Notes under the pieces: generated by a model
What the model saw: only the letters and a program-made list of their open reading frames with translations
Databases searched by the model: none
What the model was told of the DNA's origin: nothing
Part shown: one piece after another, positions 1 through 6,687 of the stretch
How the letters are laid out: every line of letters begins with the position of its first letter
How positions within the stretch are numbered: the stretch's first letter is position 1
Program-made: the position numbers and the translations under genes
NCBI GenBank assembly: GCA_947452665.1
Contig: CANGEH010000029.1
Coordinates: forward strand, 1-13,125
Length of the DNA: 13,125 nt
Reading direction: 5' to 3'
Source of the DNA: Caulobacteraceae bacterium
GTDB lineage: Bacteria; Pseudomonadota; Alphaproteobacteria; Caulobacterales; Caulobacteraceae

Positions 1-2464
1 GAACCTCATCGAGTTTTTCGGCTCTTAGCCGGTCGATCAGGCGGGTTCTGATCAGTTCACTCACCAAGGCCAGCGATCGGACCTCCATTCGACGCGAATC
101 GTCCAGCGCAAAGGTCGGCCAAACCATAAGCAAGGCGGCCCGCTCCTGATCCGCAGCCAGGTCGATTTGGATCTTGCGGCCTGCTGGAAAGCTCAGAGGC
201 TTGAAATCGGATCGAACGGTCAAGGCCTCGCGTCGTTTTGGCAGTGCTCCAAGCGTGCGTGCAACCAGGGCTATGGCATCGTCCTCTGCAAGGCCGCCGA
301 CGATCGTCACTTCGAGCCCTTCGGTTTGCATCGGACCTTTTAGGGCCGCAGAAACATCGCGCATTTGGGTGGCGAGCAGGTCACTGCGCGAGGGCAACCC
401 CATCCAGCTATCGGCGCCGAACACGTCGGAAAGGCCGACCAAGGCCTTGGACGTTGGTCCCTCAGTTTCTTTAAGCAAGGTGTCTACGATTGCGGGGATC
501 CGGACATTGGCCTCAGGGCGAAAGCCTGGATCGGCTAAAAACGCCGTCATGGTTTCCAATTCCCGGTCCAGGTCCTGCAACCGACTATCCCCAATCATCA
601 AGAAGGAGTCCCTGCCGATGTTTAGGGCTAGACCCCACTGTTTACCCTGATTGGCTTTTCGCAATTCATCAAGACTAAGCTGGCCCAAGCCACCGGGTAA
701 AAGCAGGGATCCACCCAAATTGACGGCTGATCTTAAGGCTGGATCAATCTGTCTCTGGCCACTGCCAAAGCGAATGCGGATATAAGCAAAGCCTTTTTCG
801 TAATCTGTTTGTTTGAAGTTTAAGATCACGCCATTGGCAAATTGAACCCTGACAAAATTGGCCGGCGACACAAGCTCGCGCTTGGCGACAGCGCCCTTGG
901 GCCCAAAATCATCATAGGTCCAGACGACCTTTCCGGGCACCTTGGGCGCGCCGGGATCGCCTTTAGTGGCAAGATCAAGCCAGGCGGATTTCAGCGCATC
1001 GGGGCTAACAGGCTTGTCTGAGATCAAGCTGATGAGTGGGCCGCTGCCAGTCCAGCCCTGTTGAAAGCCTTGAGCAAAATTCAGCGGAGTCAGGCTTGAC
1101 CAAACCGCATCGGTAACGCGCTTGGCCTCCTCTGGACTGGTAAAAACTGACCGATTGGCCACCGACTGTACAAGATCATAGGCCAGGTCTGGGCTTAATC
1201 GTTCCTTTGCCCGGTTTATCGCCTTATCCTGCTCGGCCAGCTTGTCAGTCCGGATCTGGCTGAGTTCTTCGGTCAAAACACCATGACGTTCAAGGCGCGC
1301 CAATTCCGTGCTCAAGGCCTCCAGGGCGATCTTCCATTGATCTTTGACCGGCATGGCCTGAAGGCAGGTTGTCGAGGCCTCTCGGCCTTGACCTTGGCCT
1401 ATGCCGACGGAGGCAAATGGCGCATTGGCGCCGCTCGCTAGACGACCTAGCCGCTCATTGAGAACGGTAATCCAGGCCTCATCCTTGGCTGCGAATGATC
1501 GATTTGCGACGCTGTCAATCTGCTCAGGCTTGGCCCTTGTGACCTTGCATATATTGAGCATTGAGGGTGAACCGGGCACGGCCTTGGTCATGACGGTCAG
1601 GCCGCGCTTGTCCTGAGTTGGGTTTTGTTTTGCGCGCCCGGGCAGGCGCGACGCTTTCCAACTGCCAAATTGCGCCTCAATCGCTGCCTTGATTTCGCTG
1701 ACGGGGGCATCGCCGACCACGATCAGATGGGTATTGGCCGGGGCATACCATTTGGCATAAAATGTCTTCAGTCCAGAAAGGTTCAGCGCCGCGATCTCGG
1801 CGGGGGTCGCAACCGGATCGCGGGTCGCGATGCGAAGGTTTGGGCCAATAAAGCTATTGAGGGCGTCGGCGGTTTCTTTTGGCCCACCAAGGCTGTCCGT
1901 ATACTGCTCGGTTAGGCCCACCCGGCCATGGTCGAGTGTAGGGGGCGTGAGCGTCAATCCATCGGCGACATCTCGAAACCAGCGCAGGCCCAGATCCAAC
2001 TTTGCCGCACTAAAATCCTTGAGCTCTAGGGCATAAGTGGTTCCGTTCATGCTGGCATTGGCATTGGGCTGGCCACCAAAGCTGATCCTCTCAGCCTCAA
2101 ACCCACTTTTCAGCTTACCGCTCGGGAAATGCCGGGTCTCTTCGAGGGCCAGTTGGGCCAAGCCCTGGGCCGCGCCGCGCTCTGCATCGGTCTCATCATA
2201 GGAGCCTGTACCAATATAAAGCCGCAGCAAAACGGTCTTTTCGGGCTTGGCATTGGGCAGGATGACATAGCGCAGGCCATTGGCCAGTTGGCCCCGACTA
2301 GCGGCTGGATCATAAGCAATATCGGAAGCTTGCGTCGCCTTGACGGGCTGTTTCACCGCCGCCTGCGCCGGGGCGCCAACCGCTAGGACAAGCGTCAAAC
2401 TGGCTAGGCCCGCCATGCCAAACGACCGTTTATGCGACCCTGTCTTAAACTCGAATAAACCCAT
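1..2464 (-). CDS. M16-family (insulinase/pitrilysin-like) protein, zinc site degenerate, C-terminus cut by window edge
   Basis: The frame is open for 821 codons from ATG 2464 to the left edge with no stop. An upstream AAGGAG with about 9 nt spacing supports this start. Residues 1-35 look like a signal peptide: basic start, hydrophobic stretch, cleavage near APAQA. An M16 N-terminal domain follows (about 55-215). A second lobe with FYAKWYAP...LIVVGD lies near residue 235. A third M16-like lobe begins near 530, and a fourth near 745 ends in an RTRLIDRLRAEKLDEV segment typical of the last M16 domain. Family members of this layout are about 900-1000 residues, so perhaps 100 are missing. The zinc motif HxxEH is replaced by Q100-G-L-A-Q104, and I see no acidic residue at the usual third-ligand position. 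Fold and export are well supported. Proteolytic activity is doubtful. It lies 90 bp downstream of folD on the same strand and probably has its own promoter. Confidence 0.88.
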   Translation of the reverse strand, partial: MGLFEFKTGSHKRSFGMAGLASLTLVLAVGAPAQAAVKQPVKATQASDIAYDPAASRGQLANGLRYVILPNAKPEKTVLLRLYIGTGSYDETDAERGAAQGLAQLALEETRHFPSGKLKSGFEAERISFGGQPNANASMNGTTYALELKDFSAAKLDLGLRWFRDVADGLTLTPPTLDHGRVGLTEQYTDSLGGPKETADALNSFIGPNLRIATRDPVATPAEIAALNLSGLKTFYAKWYAPANTHLIVVGDAPVSEIKAAIEAQFGSWKASRLPGRAKQNPTQDKRGLTVMTKAVPGSPSMLNICKVTRAKPEQIDSVANRSFAAKDEAWITVLNERLGRLASGANAPFASVGIGQGQGREASTTCLQAMPVKDQWKIALEALSTELARLERHGVLTEELSQIRTDKLAEQDKAINRAKERLSPDLAYDLVQSVANRSVFTSPEEAKRVTDAVWSSLTPLNFAQGFQQGWTGSGPLISLISDKPVSPDALKSAWLDLATKGDPGAPKVPGKVVWTYDDFGPKGAVAKRELVSPANFVRVQFANGVILNFKQTDYEKGFAYIRIRFGSGQRQIDPALRSAVNLGGSLLLPGGLGQLSLDELRKANQGKQWGLALNIGRDSFLMIGDSRLQDLDRELETMTAFLADPGFRPEANVRIPAIVDTLLKETEGPTSKALVGLSDVFGADSWMGLPSRSDLLATQMRDVSAALKGPMQTEGLEVTIVGGLAEDDAIALVARTLGALPKRREALTVRSDFKPLSFPAGRKIQIDLAADQERAALLMVWPTFALDDSRRMEVRSLALVSELIRTRLIDRLRAEKLDEV

Positions 2465-2554
2465 GACTCACCACTCCTTGATTGGGCTATCTACATCCGG
2501 GCTGCAGATAAAAAAATCAAGGGTGGCAAAATTTAGGCAAATTACCTTAGGGCG

Positions 2555-3457
2555 CTAAATTTTTGCTATGCGTTTGGCGGCGGTCACTGTGTTTTGCAGC
2601 AGGCAGGCAATGGTCATGGGGCCAACACCGCCGGGAACAGGGGTAATCTGGCCAGCCAGCTTGACCGCCTCGTCAAAGGCCACATCGCCAACGACCCGGG
2701 TCTTGCCCTCTGCGGCCGCTGCAGGATCGCGGGCCGGGACCCGGTTAATGCCCACATCGATGACCGTTGCGCCAGGTTTGATCCAGTCGCCGCGAACCAT
2801 TTCTGGCCGTCCCACCGCCGCGACCAGAATATCAGCCTGGCGGCAAAGGGCGGCTAGGTCGCGGGTGCGCGAATGGGCCATGGTCACGGTGCAATTGGAT
2901 TGCAGCAGCAATTGCGCAATCGGCTTGCCCACCAGGTTGGACCGGCCAATCACGACCGCATGCAGGCCAGTCAGATCGCCAAGGGCGTCCTTGAGTAGCA
3001 GCATGGAGCCAAGGGGGGTACAGGGGGTGAGGGCAGGCTGGTTGGTCGCTAGAAGGCCAGCATTGACCACATGCAGACCATCGACATCCTTAGCCGGGTC
3101 AATCGCCGCAATCACCGCATCGGAATCAAAGCCATCGGGCAGGGGCAGTTGGACCAAAATGCCGTGAATGCTCGCATCCGCGTTCAGCGCCTTGACCAGG
3201 GCAACCAGTTCTGCCTGGGGCGTGGTGGCGCTAAGGCGATGGGTGACCGACAGCATGCCGCAGGCCTCGGTCTGGAGGCCCTTATTGCGCACATAGATCT
3301 GGCTGGCAGGGTCTTCACCGACCAGAATGACCGCCAGGCCCGGGGTCAGGCCATGATCGCGTTTGAGCGCCGCGACTTCGTCAGTCAGTTTACCGCGCAA
3401 CGTGTCTGCAAACGCCTTACCGTCAATCCGTCGAGCCTCAGTCATTCGGTATCCCAT
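2555..3457 (-). CDS. folD: Bifunctional methylenetetrahydrofolate dehydrogenase / methenyltetrahydrofolate cyclohydrolase
   Basis: FolD interconverts 5,10-methylene-, 5,10-methenyl- and 10-formyl-tetrahydrofolate using NADP in the cytoplasm, supplying one-carbon units for purines and formyl-Met. The 300-residue product has the usual family length. The catalytic Y55-x3-K59 pair (within GEDPASQIYVRNK), Q103 (VQLPLP) and D126 (KDVDGLH) are all present. So are the CTPLG segment near 146, the Rossmann motif VIGRSNLVGKP (169-179) and PGGVGPMT near 275. The Y, K, Q and D positions are offset by 5 from the E. coli enzyme. This suggests that an internal ATG at 3445 (MTEARRIDG), preceded by GGGA at 6 nt, may be the true start rather than 3457. 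It diverges from the GST-like gene and is read in the same direction as the M16 gene. Confidence 0.97.
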   Translation of the reverse strand: MGYRMTEARRIDGKAFADTLRGKLTDEVAALKRDHGLTPGLAVILVGEDPASQIYVRNKGLQTEACGMLSVTHRLSATTPQAELVALVKALNADASIHGILVQLPLPDGFDSDAVIAAIDPAKDVDGLHVVNAGLLATNQPALTPCTPLGSMLLLKDALGDLTGLHAVVIGRSNLVGKPIAQLLLQSNCTVTMAHSRTRDLAALCRQADILVAAVGRPEMVRGDWIKPGATVIDVGINRVPARDPAAAAEGKTRVVGDVAFDEAVKLAGQITPVPGGVGPMTIACLLQNTVTAAKRIAKI

Positions 3458-3635
3458 GCCTTAAATTACGCGCCCTCCCTTGGGCTAATCCGCCCGCAAA
3501 AGCAATGATTCCAAGTCAAAACCCGACGTGAGGCGCGAAAAACAGGGACTCGACCGCAGCCCGGTTAATATGGCAGGCTAGATGCAAATTTGAGAGTTGG
3601 CGCAAGACCGGCCAAGGACGAGAAAGGGTAACCAC

Positions 3636-4661
3636 ATGACCGATGGATTGATGCGACTTTATGGAGCCCTAGGCTCGCCCTATTCCATGAAGATGCGCGC
3701 CATATTGCGCTATCGCCGCCTGCCGCATCTTTGGGTCCAGATGCGCGCCGATACGCCCAATGTGTTTGCCAAGGTCAAGGCCCCGGTGATTCCGGTGCTG
3801 GAATATGCCGATGGCACGGCCATGAACGATTCCACGCCGCTGGTCTATGATCTAGAGCGGCGCTTTCCCGATCACCGCTCGATCGTACCCTCTGACGAGG
3901 CCCAGGCGTTTTTGGCGTTTCTGCTCGAAGACATGGCTGATGAATGGGCAACCAAGCTGATGTTCCATCATCGCTGGTTCCTCAAGCGCGATCAGGACCA
4001 GTGCAGCCGCTGGATCATTTTTGACCGCATGATGGGGCTGGGGAAAGAGGCGATTGAAGGCACGGCCAAGGCGATCCGTGACCGTCAGGTCGGCCGCATG
4101 GCCCTAGTCGGATGCACGCCGCAAAATGCACCCTTGATCGAGGAAACCGGTCGCCAAATCTATGCCCTGCTCAATGACCAGATCCCGCAAATCCCTTTCC
4201 TGTTCGGAACCCGCCCGTCCCTGGCTGATTTTTCCTGGTATGGGCAATTGAGCCAGAACGCCGTTGATCCCACGGCTGCTGACCTAATGCGCGACACCGC
4301 CCCCTATCTATTTCGCTGGATGCTGAATATTGACGATCTAGGCGGCTGGGAGGGCGGCGATTGGCAGGACCCGGATCTTGCCCCCACACCCGCGGCCATG
4401 GGCCTGCTCAAGCTGGCGGGCTCGGTCTATTTCCCCTTTTTACAAGCCAATGAACAGGCCATTGCCCGGGGCGAGGAGACCTTTAGCTTTAACGCGCTGG
4501 GCCATGATTACAGCCAAGGTGTGTTCAAATATCAGGTCAAGTGCCTGACCGCCCTGCGCCAAGCCTATGACGCCCTGTCGCCCGCCGCCAAGGCCAAGGT
4601 CGATCCTATGGCAACGGCTTGCGGATTTTTGGACGCGCTTAAAACCGGCCCGGCCACTTAG
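3636..4661 (+). CDS. Glutathione S-transferase family protein with long C-terminal region
   Basis: The N-terminal 85 residues form a thioredoxin-like GST domain. A LYGALGSPYSMKMRAI segment (residues 8-23) carries candidate catalytic Ser/Tyr residues (S14, Y16, S17). PVIPVLEY (50-57) supplies the cis-proline P53. A DSTPL motif (D65-S66-T67) sits where GSTs bind the gamma-glutamyl group. GST enzymes typically conjugate glutathione to electrophiles or use it in redox steps; the substrate here is unknown. The protein is 341 residues against about 200-230 for a standard GST, and the remaining 250 residues are helical-looking and rich in aromatics. I chose ATG 3636 because AAAGGG precedes it at a good distance and the domain starts at once; an in-frame start at 3597 would add 13 unconvincing residues. 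It is a single gene, divergent from folD and followed by the tRNA promoter. Confidence 0.85.
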   Translation: MTDGLMRLYGALGSPYSMKMRAILRYRRLPHLWVQMRADTPNVFAKVKAPVIPVLEYADGTAMNDSTPLVYDLERRFPDHRSIVPSDEAQAFLAFLLEDMADEWATKLMFHHRWFLKRDQDQCSRWIIFDRMMGLGKEAIEGTAKAIRDRQVGRMALVGCTPQNAPLIEETGRQIYALLNDQIPQIPFLFGTRPSLADFSWYGQLSQNAVDPTAADLMRDTAPYLFRWMLNIDDLGGWEGGDWQDPDLAPTPAAMGLLKLAGSVYFPFLQANEQAIARGEETFSFNALGHDYSQGVFKYQVKCLTALRQAYDALSPAAKAKVDPMATACGFLDALKTGPAT

Positions 4662-4666
4662 AGCCC

Positions 4667-4695
4667 TTGCCCCCCGGGGCGGGGCGGGATATAGA
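4667..4695 (+). promoter_or_regulatory. Probable sigma-70 type promoter of the tRNA-Val gene
   Basis: TTGCCC (4667-4672) and TATAGA (4690-4695) are separated by exactly 17 bp. This places transcription start near 4702, about a dozen bases before the mature tRNA at 4715. The -35 half overlaps the end of the GST region, just past its stop, and the spacer is almost pure G and C. The match was made by eye and is plausible but unproven. Confidence 0.5.
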
Positions 4696-4714
4696 CCCAT
4701 CCCTTCTTGAGGAA

Positions 4715-4789
4715 GGACGCATAGCTCAGCGGGAGAGCACTGCCTTCACACGGCAGGGGTCGTAGGTTCAATCCCTACTGCGTCCACCA
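4715..4789 (+). tRNA. tRNA-Val (anticodon CAC), 3' CCA encoded
   Basis: This is a complete cloverleaf. The acceptor GGACGCA (4715-4721) pairs with TGCGTCC (4779-4785), followed by discriminator A and encoded CCA (4787-4789). The D-arm AGCTCAGCGGGAGAGC is standard. The anticodon stem is CTGCC/GGCAG around loop TTCACAC, giving anticodon CAC at 4747-4749, which reads GUG valine. The T-arm GTAGGTTCAATCCCTAC has the TTC motif. A run of six T residues follows immediately (4790-4796 region) and may help end transcription. Confidence 0.97.
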
Positions 4790-4841
4790 TTTTTTCCAAT
4801 GGATAGATATTTTGGCCAGGCAAAGGCTTGGCCCGGGTTAG

Positions 4842-4898
4842 CACCGCGCTCACTGGCGGTGTGAGGGCTGGATCCTGCCCGCAAGGGCGTACGGAAAG
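4842..4898 (+). promoter_or_regulatory. Possible structured 5' leader of the Stealth gene
   Basis: Two perfect small inverted repeats lie between the tRNA and the next start codon. One is CACCGC (4842-4847) with GCGGTG (4856-4861) around an 8-nt loop. An alternative partner pair, CTCAC/GTGAG (4849-4853, 4861-4865), competes with it. The other is GCCC (4877-4880) with GGGC (4885-4888) closing a GCAA tetraloop of the stable GNRA type. The Shine-Dalgarno GGAAAG follows at about 4893-4898. I do not recognise a known riboswitch. GC-rich DNA yields such hairpins by chance, so this is tentative. Confidence 0.25.
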
Positions 4899-4902
4899 CT
4901 TA

Positions 4903-5886
4903 ATGTTATCTGAGATCGATGCGGTCATAACCTGGGTGGATGGCGCCCAGCCTGCCCACCTGAAAAAACGTATGCACTATATGGCCGCCGCCGAGACCCC
5001 TCTGCATGGCAATGCCATCAATCCGCACCGCTGGGCCGATAGCGATGAGCTGGGTTATTGCCTAAGAGCCATTGAGCTTAACGCCCCCTGGATTCGCCGC
5101 GTCTGGATCATTACTGACGATCAAGCGCCGCAACTGCCAGACCTGTCCCCGGCCTTCTGCGCCAAGATCAGCATGGTCGATCATTGCGAGATTTTTGCTG
5201 GCCACGAACAGGTCTTGCCGACCTTTAATTCGTTGAGCATCGAAACCATGCTCTGGCGGATCAAGGGGCTGGCTGAGCATTTTCTGTATTTCAATGACGA
5301 CGTGTTTGTCACACGCCCCGTCCAGCCGAGCGACTTTTTCACCCCTGCCGGGCCCGTCCTGCGCGGGCATTGGGCCGATTATAGCGAACTTGCCGATTGC
5401 CCGATCAAGCGGCGCGAACTGGCCCTGCTCAACCATTTTAATCAGATCAAGTCGGCCACCCTATCGGGCTATAGCGCGGACCGCATTTTTCTAAGCGCCC
5501 ATGTCGTCCACCCAATGAAAAAATCGGTCATGGCAGCGCTTTTTGCCGAACACCGCGACGCGTTTTTAGAGAATATTGTCCACCGTTTTCGCTGCACAGG
5601 ACAATTCCTGCCGCAAAGCCTGCATAATCACGCCTGTATCCGCGCCGGCAGCGCCACCCTTTTAGAAGCGCATGACTATCTTCACCTAGCGGCCGGCATG
5701 TTCGACGACCAGACCCTAGACCAGGTCCGAGCCGAAATGCGCACCGCCGCGACACCCGCGATCAAGTTTCTCTGCGTCAATGACCTGCCCGAATTCGAGC
5801 AACACATAGCCAATGCCCGCACCTGGATCGAACAGACGATTGGGGTGGGGGTGGGGGCGCAACCCGAGGTGCGGCGGATAGCATAG
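4903..5886 (+). CDS. Stealth-family hexose-1-phosphate (capsule-type) phosphotransferase
   Basis: All four conserved Stealth regions are visible in the 327-residue product. CR1 is IDAVITWVDG (5-14). CR2 is the DSDELGYCLRAIE...APWIRR...TDDQ stretch (46-74). CR3 is LPTFNSLSIE plus FLYFNDDVF (105-135). A CR4-like KFLCVNDLPEF segment lies at 288-298. The family transfers sugar-1-phosphate from a nucleotide sugar to make phosphodiester-linked capsule or exopolysaccharide; the sugar here cannot be told. No signal peptide or membrane segment is seen, so it is probably cytoplasmic. ATG 4903 is preferred because GGAAAG lies just upstream and CR1 begins at once; the longer in-frame start at 4828 adds residues unlike the family. 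No other polysaccharide genes are near. The 3' end carries three consecutive G-runs (5842-5857) encoding a Gly-Val repeat. Confidence 0.9.
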   Translation: MLSEIDAVITWVDGAQPAHLKKRMHYMAAAETPLHGNAINPHRWADSDELGYCLRAIELNAPWIRRVWIITDDQAPQLPDLSPAFCAKISMVDHCEIFAGHEQVLPTFNSLSIETMLWRIKGLAEHFLYFNDDVFVTRPVQPSDFFTPAGPVLRGHWADYSELADCPIKRRELALLNHFNQIKSATLSGYSADRIFLSAHVVHPMKKSVMAALFAEHRDAFLENIVHRFRCTGQFLPQSLHNHACIRAGSATLLEAHDYLHLAAGMFDDQTLDQVRAEMRTAATPAIKFLCVNDLPEFEQHIANARTWIEQTIGVGVGAQPEVRRIA

Positions 5887-5914
5887 CTAGGTGTAATTGA
5901 GGGTTTTAGGCTTT

Positions 5915-6244
5915 CTACCCCGCCGCCTTTGCCAGCGTTGTCCCGACAAAGCTGTTCAGGCTTTGGTGCGCGGTTGCGGCGGCAGCGGCGATTTTTCGGT
6001 GAAGTTCCGGGTCGAGGCGGACGGTGAAGGTTCCGGAAAAGGGTTTTTCCGGGGACTTGCCGCGTTCTGCGCACCATTGGCTATAATCGGCCAAGGTCTC
6101 GGCAAAGGCCTGTTTTAGGTCTTCGGGTGAGCGGCCCTGAAAGGTCAAGACGTCGCGCGTATTGATCACTTCGCCGTGGAAAAGTCCTGCGTCCGCGTCG
6201 CGTTCAATGGTCGCCAAATAGCCGTCAAGCGTCATAGTCGTCAT
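5915..6244 (-). CDS. HicB-family antitoxin / RHH DNA-binding protein, no adjacent HicA
   Basis: The 109-residue product has the two-part HicB layout. An N-terminal partially degraded RNase-H-like domain (about 1-65) includes GYLATIERDADAGLFHGEV and DVLTFQGRSPEDL. A C-terminal ribbon-helix-helix segment (about 72-105) includes FTVRLDPELHRKIAAAA and SLNSFV. HicB proteins normally neutralise the HicA mRNA interferase and repress their own promoter. No HicA-like frame lies beside it: upstream is the ArsR gene, and downstream, 28 bp away, is the convergent Stealth gene. ATG 6244 is chosen because conserved sequence begins a few residues later. ATG 6274 and ATG 6235 are also in frame, and no strong ribosome site settles the choice. 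Family assignment is good; a role as a toxin partner is uncertain. Confidence 0.82.
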   Translation of the reverse strand: MTTMTLDGYLATIERDADAGLFHGEVINTRDVLTFQGRSPEDLKQAFAETLADYSQWCAERGKSPEKPFSGTFTVRLDPELHRKIAAAAATAHQSLNSFVGTTLAKAAG

Positions 6245-6324
6245 GGTCTGTTTCGGGCCTGATACCTGCCTCATTCAAAAAGCGTCTCACGGACTTCAGC
6301 GCGCCCCTATCGTTCACCTTATGC

Positions 6325-6344
6325 GTGTTTCGAGGTTAAAACAC
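6325..6344. repeat. Inverted repeat upstream of hicB, possible operator
   Basis: GTGTTT (6325-6330) and AAACAC (6339-6344) form perfect 6-bp arms around an 8-bp spacer. They lie in the 89-bp gap between the end of the ArsR gene and the HicB gene. The repeat sits upstream of hicB where an autoregulatory RHH operator would be expected. A weak terminator of the RND operon is the alternative, but no T-run follows on the minus strand. Arms this short can arise by chance. Confidence 0.3.
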
Positions 6345-6363
6345 TAGACCCAACCCTCCAGCC

Positions 6364-6687
6364 CTAACCCGCCTTTGCCTCGCCGCCATAAAGCGTGCAC
6401 AACAGGTCAACGATCTGAACGGCGGCGGGGTCGGCTATGCGGTAATAGATGGTTTGGGCGGCGCGGCGGGTGGCGACTAGGCCTTCGGCGCGCATCTTGC
6501 CAAGGTGCTGAGAGGTGGCGGCCTGGTTCATGCCCAGATGGCTGGCCAGTTCGCCGACCGAGCACTCGCCCTCGCTCAGGCGGCACAGAATGATCAGTCT
6601 TTGTTCGCTGGCCAAGAGTTTCATCAGGCGGGCGGCCTTGTGGGCGCTGGCCTCGAGGGCGGCCCTATCCTGTGGCGTGGCATTCAT
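6364..6687 (-). CDS. ArsR/SmtB-family repressor, BigR/SqrR-like (putative thiol or persulfide sensor)
   Basis: This 107-residue winged-helix protein resembles BigR and SqrR, dithiol repressors that release DNA when persulfide links two cysteines. The helix-turn-helix runs through SVGELASHLGMNQAATSQHLGKMRAEGLV (43-71), and the wing is RRAAQTIYYRIADP (74-87). C35 in RLIILCRL matches the first sensing cysteine of that group. The second is expected about 66 residues later, at 101, which here is Gly; instead C97 lies one helical turn earlier, and C42 is extra. There is no metal-binding CxC motif of the arsenite sensor type. Its ATG overlaps the permease stop as ATGA, so it is translationally coupled as the last gene of the RND operon and probably controls it. 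Family call is firm; the ligand is inference. Confidence 0.88.
   Translation of the reverse strand: MNATPQDRAALEASAHKAARLMKLLASEQRLIILCRLSEGECSVGELASHLGMNQAATSQHLGKMRAEGLVATRRAAQTIYYRIADPAAVQIVDLLCTLYGGEAKAG

Noticed and set aside
174..2386. Several plus-strand frames of 60-158 residues opposite the M16 gene
   Set aside because: They have no family resemblance and low-complexity composition, and they lie antisense to an uninterrupted, recognisable 821-codon frame.
1..2464. A pseudogene or frameshift in the M16 gene, suspected from a TGA near position 52
   Set aside because: Careful framing from ATG 2464 shows that TGA is out of frame; the correct frame reads ELIRTRLIDRLRAEKLDEV to the edge with no stop.
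2568..3167. 199-residue plus-strand frame across folD
   Set aside because: It is an antisense shadow of folD, with basic and serine-rich composition typical of reverse-strand reading of GC-rich genes.
4662..4690. GC-rich CCCCCCGGGGCGGGGC as a terminator after the GST gene
   Set aside because: It can fold only weakly and has no T-run after it; it fits better as the spacer of the tRNA promoter.
4746..4928. Minus-strand frame ending in VDAVGIEPTTPAV
   Set aside because: This peptide is the well-known spurious translation of the reverse strand of a tRNA gene; it covers tRNA-Val and the Stealth gene start.
5897..6118. 73-residue plus-strand frame as a possible HicA toxin partner
   Set aside because: It is antisense to the HicB gene, glycine/valine-rich, and lacks a HicA-like dsRBD layout with its active-site histidine.
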